9,451 bases of DNA from contig CACZSB010000035.1 of the NCBI GenBank assembly GCA_902783765.1, positions 1-9,451 of the forward strand, written 5' to 3'. The notes under the pieces are model-generated. The model saw nothing but the letters and a program-made list of their open reading frames with translations. It made no database searches and was not told the DNA's origin. Positions 1 to 6,673 of this stretch are shown piece after piece. The stretch's first letter is position 1; the number at the start of each line of letters is the position of its first letter. The translations under genes and the position numbers were made by a program. Source of the stretch: an uncultured Lachnospiraceae bacterium (GTDB taxonomy: Bacteria; Bacillota; Clostridia; Lachnospirales; Lachnospiraceae).

Positions 1-1119
1 CTGACGGTGCTGGAGGATCCGGCGGATTGCCTGACCGAAGGCATGGATGTGCGTAATTACGGGAATATCAGCGGTCTTCCCGCCGCCAGGGCTCTATTTG
101 CAGAGCTTTTGGGCTGCCGGCCGGAGGAATGCCTTATGGGGGGCAACAGCTCCCTGACCCTGATGTACGATCTGATTATGCGGGGCTACTGCTTTGGTCT
201 CACCCATTCACCGGAGCCCTGGAGCCAGGTGACAGGCCGCAAATGGCTCTGTCCCGTGCCGGGCTATGACCGGCATTTTAGGGTCACGGAGACCTTCGGC
301 TTTGAAATGATCCCTATTCCCATGGGCCCCCAGGGACCGGATATGGAACAGGTGGAGGCACTGGTCAAGGATCCTTTGGTCAAGGGCATCTGGTGCGTAC
401 CCAAGTATTCCAACCCGGACGGAATCGTTTACAGCCAGGAAACCATCCGGCGCTTTGCCGCCTTAAAGCCCGCCGCTCCGGATTTTACTATCATCTGGGA
501 TAATGCCTACTGCGTCCACGAATTTGACGGAGACTATCTGCCCTTCCCGGACATCATCGGCCTTTGCCGGGAGGCCGGACGGCCGGATATGGTTTATGAA
601 TTCGCCTCCACCTCCAAGATCACCTTCCCGGGTGCCGGGGTGGCCGTTATGGCTTCCTCTCCGGCAAATCTGGCCTACCAGCAGAAGCTGATGGATGTGC
701 AGCTAATCTCCTACGACAAGGTCAATCAGCTTCGCCATGTGAAGCTTTTGCAAAATAAGGCCGTGACCCTGGATCTGATGAAGCGCCACGCCGCCATTTT
801 AAAGCCGAAATTCGACTGCGTACTGCGGCATTTGGAAGAGGAAATCGCTCCGCTGGGCATCGGCCGCTGGGCTAAACCCCGGGGGGGCTACTTCATCTCC
901 CTCTTTACCATGCCCGGCCTGGCCAAGCGTACCGTGGCCCTGTGCAAGGAGGCCGGTGTGATTATGACCGGGGCCGGCGCCACCTATCCCCTGGGACTGG
1001 ATCCGGAGGACAGCAATATCCGCATCGCCCCGTCCCTGCCCCCCCTGGAGGAGCTGGAAGCGGCCATGGAAGTGCTGTGCACAGCCCTGAAACTGGCAGC
1101 ACTGGAAAAACTCAGTTGA
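1..1119 (+). CDS. PLP-dependent aminotransferase, aspartate aminotransferase subgroup Ic type (5' end cut off)
   Basis: This is a fold-type I PLP aminotransferase that transfers an amino group from an amino acid, probably aspartate or a similar donor, to a 2-oxo acid in the cytoplasm. The reading frame is open to the window edge, so the true start lies outside; about 372 residues are visible against roughly 420-430 for the family. Visible landmarks are the phosphate-binding GGNSSL stretch (about bases 139-156), the KYSNPDG loop with the PLP-contacting Asn (about 403-423), WDNAY with the Asp that pairs with the PLP nitrogen (about 496-510), the Schiff-base Lys in STSK (codon 616-618), and a C-terminal NIRIAPS stretch with the carboxylate-binding Arg (about 1015-1035). 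The long PVPGYDRHF stretch and the position of STSK resemble the subgroup Ic (Pfam Asp_aminotransf) enzymes. Substrate is inferred, not shown. The downstream mecA gene has its own promoter, so the two may not be functionally linked. Confidence 0.87.
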   Translation: MTVLEDPADCLTEGMDVRNYGNISGLPAARALFAELLGCRPEECLMGGNSSLTLMYDLIMRGYCFGLTHSPEPWSQVTGRKWLCPVPGYDRHFRVTETFGFEMIPIPMGPQGPDMEQVEALVKDPLVKGIWCVPKYSNPDGIVYSQETIRRFAALKPAAPDFTIIWDNAYCVHEFDGDYLPFPDIIGLCREAGRPDMVYEFASTSKITFPGAGVAVMASSPANLAYQQKLMDVQLISYDKVNQLRHVKLLQNKAVTLDLMKRHAAILKPKFDCVLRHLEEEIAPLGIGRWAKPRGGYFISLFTMPGLAKRTVALCKEAGVIMTGAGATYPLGLDPEDSNIRIAPSLPPLEELEAAMEVLCTALKLAALEKLS

Positions 1120-1132
1120 CTTGTGCTATAAT
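1103..1132 (+). promoter_or_regulatory. Predicted sigma-A promoter of mecA
   Basis: A perfect TATAAT (1127-1132) is preceded by TGC, which makes an extended -10 element. A fair -35 match, TGGAAA, lies at 1103-1108 with an 18-base spacer. The -35 lies within the last codons of the aminotransferase gene and the -10 just after its stop codon. Transcription would start around 1139, leaving a short leader of about 30 bases before the mecA start. A TTGACT at 1116-1121 looks like a -35 but is only five bases from the -10. Confidence 0.65.
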
Positions 1133-1152
1133 AGGGACAGATATCCTGCCGG

Positions 1153-1160
1153 AAAGGAGG
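1153..1160 (+). promoter_or_regulatory. Strong ribosome binding site of mecA
   Basis: AAAGGAGG lies seven bases before the ATG at 1168. It is a near-perfect complement of the 16S rRNA 3' end and fixes the start of the gene. Confidence 0.85.
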
Positions 1161-1167
1161 TTGATCC

Positions 1168-1833
1168 ATGAAAATCGAAAGAATCAATGACAATCAGTTT
1201 CGCTGTATCATGACCTTAGGAGAGCTGCTGCAGCGCCATCTGACCATTAAAAAAATCAGTTCCGATTCTGCGGAGGCCCGCCGTCTGGTGCGGGAAATGC
1301 TGGAGCGTTCCACGGAAGAGCTGGGTTTTGAGCCCAATAATCTGCCTGTGATGGTGGAAACGGTCCGGGGTCCCGAAGGGAATTTGGTATTTACCGTAAC
1401 GAAGATCAATTCTCCTGAGGAGCTTCCGCCTCACTATCGTCATCAGCTGGAGGCCATGCAGACCATTCAGCGGATCGTGGGGGCCCTGGTGGAGCAAAAT
1501 GACGCTCCGAAGCAGCCCCAGCTTCCGCCTTTAGCGGTATTCAGCTTTCCGGAGCAATACGGTGTCAAGCTGCCCCCCCGGCTCCAGACGGTGCCCCGGG
1601 GCATCAGCTCCAGCCTTTACCGCATGCCGGAGGTGAAGCAATACTTCTTGGTGGTATCCTCCTCCCATAAGCAGCTGGAGAGCTTTCGTCAGCTCTGCTA
1701 TCTTTTAGGGGAATACGGAAGGCAAATTCCTTCCACCTTTGCCACCAAGGCCTATTATCGGGAGCACGGCCAGACCATATTTGCCAATCGGGCCATTGAA
1801 AGAATCCAGGCCGGGGAGCTGAAAGCCCCTTAA
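1168..1833 (+). CDS. mecA: MecA-family adaptor protein for the ClpC(P) protease
   Basis: MecA proteins deliver substrates to the ClpC ATPase and promote its assembly. In Bacillus the known target is ComK; targets in other Bacillota vary. The 221-residue product has the typical two-domain layout. The N-terminal domain (about 1-80) begins MKIERINDNQFRC and holds the GFEPNNLPVMVE segment, which matches the substrate-binding domain. A low-complexity P/Q-rich linker (about 110-125) follows. The C-terminal ClpC-binding domain (about 126-215) contains YRMPEVKQYFLVV, LLGEYG and YYREHG, a pattern seen in MecA C-termini. The length is normal for the family (about 200-240). The ATG at 1168 is supported by an excellent ribosome binding site, and the gene has its own promoter and a terminator just downstream, so it looks monocistronic or nearly so. 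Family assignment is by remembered sequence pattern; the client proteins here cannot be inferred. Confidence 0.85.
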   Translation: MKIERINDNQFRCIMTLGELLQRHLTIKKISSDSAEARRLVREMLERSTEELGFEPNNLPVMVETVRGPEGNLVFTVTKINSPEELPPHYRHQLEAMQTIQRIVGALVEQNDAPKQPQLPPLAVFSFPEQYGVKLPPRLQTVPRGISSSLYRMPEVKQYFLVVSSSHKQLESFRQLCYLLGEYGRQIPSTFATKAYYREHGQTIFANRAIERIQAGELKAP

Positions 1834-1855
1834 AGGAAACGATCCATGTCAATTT

Positions 1856-1891
1856 AAAAGCGCAGGGCTTACAATGGCTCTGCGCTTTTTT
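1856..1891. terminator. Intrinsic terminator, probably bidirectional, between mecA and the convergent operon
   Basis: A hairpin pairs AAAAGCGCAG (1856-1865) with CTGCGCTTTT (1880-1889). The stem extends inward by GGC/GCT (one G-T pair) around an eight-base loop. On the + strand it ends in six Ts (1886-1891), a classic terminator for mecA. On the - strand the stem is the same and ends in TTTT then AAATT, so it can plausibly also end the operon whose last stop codon is 31 bases away. Confidence 0.85.
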
Positions 1892-1921
1892 GCTTCCCAT
1901 AGCTTTTGAGGGCCTTTTGGT

Positions 1922-3100
1922 TTATTCAAACTCCAGATTCCGGCCGCTTTCCTTGGAAAAGAGATGGATGAAACGCCCCTCGAAGCCGAAGCACAGCTCC
2001 TCTCCCCCTTGAAGGGAGGTCTTCATATCCGCCGTGGGCACCACCATAATCACGTCCCGGTCCCCTGCGTTCACATGCAGATGCACCGATGAACCCATCA
2101 TTTCAGCCACATCCACCCGGGCCGGTATACCCATCTCCATAATATTGGTATGCTCCGGCCGGATACCCAAAACAATATCCTGGGATTCCCGTCCCATGGC
2201 CCGGAGCCGGGCCTGTTTTTCCGCATCCGGCTTAACCCGATATCCGTTGACCTCCGCATAATACTCATCATTTTCCTTTATCAGCTTTCCGTCAAAGAAA
2301 TTCATCACCGGGATGCCGATAAAGCCGGCCACAAACAGATTGGCAGGATGATTAAACACCTCCTGGGGGGTTCCGATCTGCTGGATATAGCCGTCCCGCA
2401 TAATCACGATTCTGTCCCCCAGGGTCATGGCCTCCGTCTGGTCGTGGGTTACGTAAATAAAGGTGGTGTTGATCCGCTTTCTGAGCTTAATAATCTCCGC
2501 CCGCATCTCATTACGCAGCTTGGCGTCCAGATTAGACAGGGGCTCGTCCATGAGCATCACCTTCGGTGCCCGGACAATGGCACGGCCGATGGCCACCCGC
2601 TGACGCTGACCGCCGGACAGGGCCTTGGGCTTGCGCTGCAGATACTGGGTAATATCCAGAATATCCGCCGCTTCCCGGACTTTTTTGTCGATTTCTTCCT
2701 GGGGCATCTTTTTCAGCTTTAAGGAAAAAGCCATGTTTTCATACACGGTCATGTGGGGATAGAGGGCGTAATTCTGGAAAACCATGGCGATGTCCCGATC
2801 CTTGGGTTCCACATCGTTCATCACTTTGCCGTCTATAATCAGCTCCCCGTCGGTAATCTCCTCCAGCCCTGCCACCATACGCAGGGTGGTGGATTTTCCA
2901 CAGCCGGAGGGCCCCACCAGCACGATAAATTCCTTATCCGCAATATCCAGATTAAAGGCCTGGACAGCCACCACGCCCTCATCCGTTATTTGAAGATTCA
3001 CCTTTTTTTCTTCCGGCTGATCCTCTTTCTTTCTCTTCTTTTTTTCGCCGCTGACGAAAGGATAGACCTTTTTGATGTTTTTCAGCTGTAATGTTGACAT
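1922..3100 (-). CDS. msmK: Sugar ABC transporter ATP-binding protein, MsmK/UgpC (CUT1) family
   Basis: This is the cytoplasmic ATPase that drives a sugar importer of the MalK/MsmK/UgpC type. The 392 residues carry Walker A GPSGCGKST (63-71), the Q-loop Gln (109), signature LSGGQ (161-165), Walker B VMLMDE (181-186), the D-loop SNLD (189-192) and the H-loop His (219). A C-terminal OB-type regulatory domain (about 240-392) contains LGIRPEH. It is the last gene of the operon and most likely powers the two permeases encoded upstream; MsmK-type ATPases can also serve several transporters. The length is somewhat above the usual 360-370, because a lysine/glutamate-rich insertion occupies about residues 17-42, before VVAVQAFNLDI. 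The start overlaps the end of nagA by 19 bases. The likely Shine-Dalgarno AAAGGAG (3114-3120) is 13 bases from the ATG, longer than usual, and no in-frame start lies closer. The family is secure; the exact symbol is a convention. Confidence 0.95.
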   Translation of the reverse strand: MSTLQLKNIKKVYPFVSGEKKKRKKEDQPEEKKVNLQITDEGVVAVQAFNLDIADKEFIVLVGPSGCGKSTTLRMVAGLEEITDGELIIDGKVMNDVEPKDRDIAMVFQNYALYPHMTVYENMAFSLKLKKMPQEEIDKKVREAADILDITQYLQRKPKALSGGQRQRVAIGRAIVRAPKVMLMDEPLSNLDAKLRNEMRAEIIKLRKRINTTFIYVTHDQTEAMTLGDRIVIMRDGYIQQIGTPQEVFNHPANLFVAGFIGIPVMNFFDGKLIKENDEYYAEVNGYRVKPDAEKQARLRAMGRESQDIVLGIRPEHTNIMEMGIPARVDVAEMMGSSVHLHVNAGDRDVIMVVPTADMKTSLQGGEELCFGFEGRFIHLFSKESGRNLEFE

Positions 3101-4254
3101 GTGTTCGATGCTTCTCCTTTCCTGTTGCCCTCCGAAACGCTGGTTCCGCCTATATAAACTGCCTGCCGCTTTAAAGCGTTGTCACAAATCACAAAATCTC
3201 CTAATTTTCCCACTTCGATGGAGCCTACTTCCCGATCCAGATTCACGGACCGGGCCGGATTCAAGCTGGCAGCTAATATAGCCTCCGCCTCGGGGATTCC
3301 AAAAGCTATGGCATTTTGCATATCTTCAAACAGATCCCGGGCCGCACCGGCTATGGTGCCATCCACCAGCCTGGCCACCCCCTCTTGTAAGAAAACCCGC
3401 TGGCCTCCCAGCTCGTATTCCCCCTCGGGCATGCCCAGGCAGCGAAGAGCGTCGGAAATCAGGCATATCCTATGGGGAAAGAGCCTAAAGGCCATTCTGA
3501 CGGCACTGGGGTGAACATGATAACCGTCGCAGATCAATTCCGCAAAGGCTCCCGCCTCCGACGCCGCACCGATAACCCCCGGTTCCCGGTGATGGATGCC
3601 CGGCATGGCATTATATAAATGGGTCAAATGATTGGCGCCGGCGGCAAAAACCGCCTGGGCCTCCTCATAATTGGCATCCGTATGGGCCACGGAAACCAGG
3701 GTGTTTTCGCCTAAAACCCTTCGGGTAAAATCCACGGCCCCCTTCAGCTCCGGGGCCAGATCCACCAGCCGGATCAAGCCGCCGCAGATGGCCTGAAGCT
3801 GCTGAAAGGCTGCCACATCTGGCTCTTGTAAATAGGCTCCGTTTTGGGCACCCTTCTTTTTTTCGGAGAAAAAGGGGCCCTCCATGTGAATGCCCAAAAT
3901 CCTGGCGCTGCGCGGGGGATTCTGCTCCCCCAGCGCCGCAGCCCCAGCAAAAGCCCTTTGTAGGTGCTCGTAGGGCAGGGTCATGGAGGTGGGTAAAAAG
4001 GAAGTAATTCCCCGGGTGGCCAGGTAGGTCCCCATGCGGGCCAAACCCGCCTGGTCTCCGTCGGAAAAGTCTGCCCCCAGGGCCCCGTGGATATGGATGT
4101 CCACCAGACCGGGGATGACCTTGGCGCCATGAAGATCCACTTCACCGGGCCGACTCCCTTCAAAAACTTCCGTAAAACGGCCTTCTTCCACCGCAAAGCC
4201 GCCGGGAACAAAACCTTTTTCGCCTCTGAAAACCAGGGCATTGGTGTAACGCAT
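3082..4254 (-). CDS. nagA: N-acetylglucosamine-6-phosphate deacetylase
   Basis: NagA removes the acetyl group from GlcNAc-6-P to give GlcN-6-P and acetate, a cytoplasmic step shared by sialic acid, ManNAc and GlcNAc breakdown. The product is 390 residues from the ATG at 4254, a normal length. It shows the amidohydrolase metal and active-site features in order: PGLVDIHIHG (His54/His56), HMEGPF with the metal-ligand Glu (125), VAHTDA (His191), THLYNAM (His212), the DGYHVHP loop (His246) and the catalytic Asp in LISDAL (268). A typical C-terminal stretch, LNPARSVNLD...GSIEVGKLGDFV, follows. A longer reading frame reaches back to 4314 but overlaps the kinase gene; GGAGG at 4261-4265, six bases before 4254, decides for the shorter start. 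Only one base separates it from the kinase stop, so the two are probably translationally coupled. Confidence 0.95.
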   Translation of the reverse strand: MRYTNALVFRGEKGFVPGGFAVEEGRFTEVFEGSRPGEVDLHGAKVIPGLVDIHIHGALGADFSDGDQAGLARMGTYLATRGITSFLPTSMTLPYEHLQRAFAGAAALGEQNPPRSARILGIHMEGPFFSEKKKGAQNGAYLQEPDVAAFQQLQAICGGLIRLVDLAPELKGAVDFTRRVLGENTLVSVAHTDANYEEAQAVFAAGANHLTHLYNAMPGIHHREPGVIGAASEAGAFAELICDGYHVHPSAVRMAFRLFPHRICLISDALRCLGMPEGEYELGGQRVFLQEGVARLVDGTIAGAARDLFEDMQNAIAFGIPEAEAILAASLNPARSVNLDREVGSIEVGKLGDFVICDNALKRQAVYIGGTSVSEGNRKGEASNTCQHYS

Positions 4255-4255
4255 T

Positions 4256-5629
4256 TTATACCTCCGGCAGGCTGGCCGCCGCAATGCTTTGACCCACCCG
4301 GCGGGCCTTTTCATCCGGCAGCATGACCTTTACCCGGGCCGCCAGATCCGAATACTCTTCCTGCAGCACCCGTTGGCACTCTCCGATTAAAAGATCTCCG
4401 CCTTTGCCGGAAGCCACCCGGCCCAGCACCAGCAAATATTTCAAATCATAAAAGGCGCTGTAAAGCGAGAGTGTGTGGGCCAGATAGGAACCGATAGTCA
4501 AAAACACCTGTTCCGCCCCCTTATGTCCCTCTTCGCAGAGCTTTTGCACCACCTTCAGTTTTTCCGCCAGGCTCAGCTGGGGGTCCAGGTCAACGCCCAC
4601 CAGGGGCGCCAGACGGATCACCGCATCCTGGGAGAAATACTTGCAGCCCACGCCAAAATCTCCGGACCATTCATCCCGGGGCGCCTGTGCCTGCAAATCC
4701 ACCGGGGCAAAGGCCAGCTCATTGAACCAGCCTAAAATCTTACCCTCAGGATTCACATATCCTGCGGCCTCACTGGTTCCCATGGCGATTCCCATCACGG
4801 CCCCGGACTGAAGGCTCATGGCCCCGGCCAGGGCGGTTACATCTCCGTCATTGGCCACCACAATGGGCACATCCCCTATCTCCCGTGCCGCCCGATCATA
4901 GACGGTTTTCACTTCCTCCCGGCGCTCCCGGGGTACCTTGATAAACAGGGAGGAAACCATGGGGGCATTCCCCACAAAGGTGCCGGCGGAGGATACACCG
5001 ATGGCATCCACCCGGGGCATTTTGGAGGCCGCCGTTTTAAAGGCCTCCACAATACCATTGTATTGATAAGTGGGATCTGCGGATTCCTTGGGGAACCATA
5101 CCACCTCCTCGGAATACACCGTTTCGCCGTCAATCACCGCAGAAACCTTGCGATCCGAGCCCCCCGCATCAAAACCAATGCGGCAGCCTGCCAGATGGCC
5201 GCCCATGGACCGGGGCTGCTCGTTGGCCGCCGGAAAATGGGCCTCATCCACCAATTCGATTTCCAAAGGCCGCTCGAACATGTCTTCCACAAAACCCGCG
5301 TCAAAATGCCGGGGGCCCTCCGAAGAATACTCGTGAATCAGCCGCCGAGCTGTCTCCTCACAGCCTGAGAGCTGGATTTTCCAGCCCCCCACCGCCCAAA
5401 GCAGGAACTTGACCGTACGCTCCAGATAGCGGAAGTTGGCCTCGGCATAGGATTCGTCCCGAAGATGGGTTTCAAATACGGAAACCTGGCCTCCGTCCCG
5501 CAGCAGGGCCAATTTTATGGGGCGATGGGCTTCCTGTAAATAGGCCTGCCGCCATACACCGAAAGGCACAAAACCGGGATCCAGGGCCGGGGTGTTTTTG
5601 AGGGTATAATCGATTCCTAAATATGTCAT
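4256..5629 (-). CDS. Divergent ROK-fold sugar kinase with an extra N-terminal domain; candidate ManNAc kinase
   Basis: The C-terminal two thirds show the ROK/actin-type ATPase fold: a phosphate-1 loop DAGGSDRK (about 154-161), a GVSSAG stretch (about 211-216), the catalytic-Asp motif VVANDGDV (Asn260, Asp261) and an adenosine-side loop MGTSEAAGY (about 283-291). The context (NanA upstream, NagA downstream) makes phosphorylation of N-acetylmannosamine the best guess, because that is the missing kinase step. Two things are odd. About 150 residues precede the fold (YLGIDYTLKNTPALDP onward), with no motif I can name. The usual ROK sugar-binding ExGH reads ELAF (Glu304 kept, His replaced by Phe), and the CxCGxxGC zinc motif is reduced to a single Cys in GVGCKYF (about Cys329). 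The length, 457, is well above the usual 290-320 for ROK kinases. The start at 5629 is preferred over an upstream TTG at 5641 because GAGG (5636-5639) sits six bases before it. Substrate assignment is inference; a regulatory role is possible. Confidence 0.72.
   Translation of the reverse strand: MTYLGIDYTLKNTPALDPGFVPFGVWRQAYLQEAHRPIKLALLRDGGQVSVFETHLRDESYAEANFRYLERTVKFLLWAVGGWKIQLSGCEETARRLIHEYSSEGPRHFDAGFVEDMFERPLEIELVDEAHFPAANEQPRSMGGHLAGCRIGFDAGGSDRKVSAVIDGETVYSEEVVWFPKESADPTYQYNGIVEAFKTAASKMPRVDAIGVSSAGTFVGNAPMVSSLFIKVPRERREEVKTVYDRAAREIGDVPIVVANDGDVTALAGAMSLQSGAVMGIAMGTSEAAGYVNPEGKILGWFNELAFAPVDLQAQAPRDEWSGDFGVGCKYFSQDAVIRLAPLVGVDLDPQLSLAEKLKVVQKLCEEGHKGAEQVFLTIGSYLAHTLSLYSAFYDLKYLLVLGRVASGKGGDLLIGECQRVLQEEYSDLAARVKVMLPDEKARRVGQSIAAASLPEV
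4261..4265 (-). promoter_or_regulatory. Ribosome binding site that sets the nagA start
   Basis: Read on the minus strand this is GGAGG, six bases upstream of the ATG at 4254. It lies inside the last codons of the kinase gene and rules in the 4254 start over the longer open frame beginning at 4314. Confidence 0.85.
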
Positions 5630-5635
5630 AGTTTT

Positions 5636-5639
5636 CCTC
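5636..5639 (-). promoter_or_regulatory. Ribosome binding site that sets the ROK kinase start
   Basis: On the minus strand the sequence reads TTGAGGAAAACTATG. GAGG is six bases before the ATG at 5629. The in-frame TTG at 5641 overlaps this site and would leave it without a ribosome binding site, so it is rejected as the start. Confidence 0.7.
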
Positions 5640-5652
5640 AAGTTTTTCTATC

Positions 5653-5732
5653 TGTCATTCTGAGGCCAAGGGCCGAAGAATCCCATCTCTTTCAGGCAAA
5701 CCATGGGATCCTTCGCTGCGCTCAGGATGACA
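5653..5732. repeat. Palindromic intergenic repeat (TGTCATTCTGAG-type) overlapping the nanA stop codon
   Basis: Two imperfect inverted arms begin and end with TGTCAT/ATGACA. The left arm is 5653-5686, starting TGTCATTCTGAG and ending GAATCCCAT. The right arm is 5703-5732, starting ATGGGATCC and ending CTCAGGATGACA. They are separated by a 16-base loop. The arms match over 12 bases at the outer end (one T/C difference) and 12 bases at the inner end (one A/G difference). The middle differs: the left arm has GGCCAAGGGCC where the right has a shorter GCGCAGC on the opposite strand. Arms of this type are, to my memory, a common dispersed element in Clostridia-type genomes. No T-tract follows on either strand, so it is not an obvious terminator; it fills the gap between nanA and the kinase gene and could fold in the operon mRNA. 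Confidence 0.8.
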
Positions 5733-6639
5733 TACATTCCGAAAGTAAGCGCTTTATTTCTGCGGCGCATTCCTTCACAATAGCTCCGTCCGACTCGGCC
5801 AGGGGCAGCAAAGGCGCCCGGACGCTGCCGATATCCGGCCCGCCCAGTTCCTTAATCACCCCTTTGATCATGGCATACATATTGCCCTGTCCGGAGCAGA
5901 GTTTGTAAATCACCTGGCAGCAGCCATCCTGAATCGCCCGGGCCTCCTCAATGCGGCCCTCCTTCACCAGGCTGAAAATCTTAAGATACAATTCCGGCAT
6001 GACCCCATAGGTGCCGCCGATGCCCCCCGCTGCGCCGCTCACCAGCCCGGCCAAAAGCTGCTCGTCCGGTCCGTTGAAAACCAGGGCGCCCTCATCCCGC
6101 CACATTTCGATATCCTGGACAGGCATGGAGGAGTTTTTTACCCCGATTACCCGGGGGTTTTTCAGCATTTCCCGCAGCAGGGAGGAAGTCAAAGCCACCC
6201 CGGCCAGCTGGGGAATGTTATAAATCACAAAATCCGTGTTGGGGGCCGCCGCGGAAATATCGTTCCAGTACTTGGCAATGGCCGCCGGGGGAAGATGGAA
6301 ATAGATGGGCGGAATGGCGGCGATGGCATCCACCCCCAGGCTCTCCGCATGGGCCGCCAATTCCCGGCTGTCCGCAGTGTTATTGCAGGCCACATGGGCA
6401 ATAACCACCAGCTTGCCCTTGGCCACCGCCATTACATTTTCCAGAAGAAGCTTTCGTTCCGCCACGGACTGGTAAATGCACTCTCCGGAGGAGCCGCCCA
6501 CGTACAGGCCGTGCACCCCCTTTTGCATCAGGTACTCTGTTAAAGCCCGAACCCGTTCCGGGCAAATGGCGCCGGCTTCGCTGTAGCAGGCATAGAAGGC
6601 GGGGAAAATCCCCTGGTATTTGCTGAGCTGTTTGTTCAT
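5722..6639 (-). CDS. nanA: N-acetylneuraminate lyase (sialic acid aldolase)
   Basis: NanA splits N-acetylneuraminate into N-acetylmannosamine and pyruvate in the cytoplasm, the committing step of sialic acid use. The 305-residue product is a DHDPS/NAL-type class I aldolase barrel. It shows the carboxylate-binding GGSSGE (48-53), the catalytic Tyr in IYNIP (Tyr140) and the Schiff-base Lys in GVKNSS (Lys168). The GPDE motif (Asp192-Glu193) aligns with the residues that bind the sialic acid glycerol tail in E. coli NanA and separates it from dihydrodipicolinate synthase. IGGTYGVMPE (about 207-216) follows as expected. The start at 6639 has a modest AAAGAG site six bases upstream. It lies 34 bases after the yhcH-like gene. 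The last residues (MSS) and the TGA stop fall inside the palindromic repeat at 5653-5732, so the natural C-terminus seems to have been replaced by repeat sequence; length is still normal. Confidence 0.94.
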   Translation of the reverse strand: MNKQLSKYQGIFPAFYACYSEAGAICPERVRALTEYLMQKGVHGLYVGGSSGECIYQSVAERKLLLENVMAVAKGKLVVIAHVACNNTADSRELAAHAESLGVDAIAAIPPIYFHLPPAAIAKYWNDISAAAPNTDFVIYNIPQLAGVALTSSLLREMLKNPRVIGVKNSSMPVQDIEMWRDEGALVFNGPDEQLLAGLVSGAAGGIGGTYGVMPELYLKIFSLVKEGRIEEARAIQDGCCQVIYKLCSGQGNMYAMIKGVIKELGGPDIGSVRAPLLPLAESDGAIVKECAAEIKRLLSECMSS

Positions 6640-6673
6640 GATTATCTCTTTCTATTTACGCATTTGCGGGCTT

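Noticed and set aside
1116..1132. TTGACT at 1116-1121 as the -35 of the mecA promoter.
   Set aside because: It is only five bases from the TATAAT. The TGGAAA at 1103-1108 has correct spacing, and the TG extension lessens the need for a -35.
2150..2722. Open frame of 190 codons on the + strand opposite the ATPase gene.
   Set aside because: It is antisense to a strongly conserved gene, has no ribosome binding site and no recognisable protein pattern.
4255..4314. Longer nagA frame starting at 4314.
   Set aside because: The extra 20 residues overlap the kinase gene, do not look like NagA, and a GGAGG site is perfectly placed for the ATG at 4254.
5653..5732. The palindrome after nanA as a Rho-independent terminator.
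   Set aside because: Neither strand has a T-tract after the stem, the stem has an internal mismatch zone, and downstream genes belong to the same pathway.
5743..5757. AAGTAAGCGCTTTAT resembles a CcpA catabolite-response (cre) site.
   Set aside because: It has two mismatches at key positions and lies inside the nanA coding region, where it simply encodes conserved-looking residues near the C-terminus. It is also far from any likely promoter.
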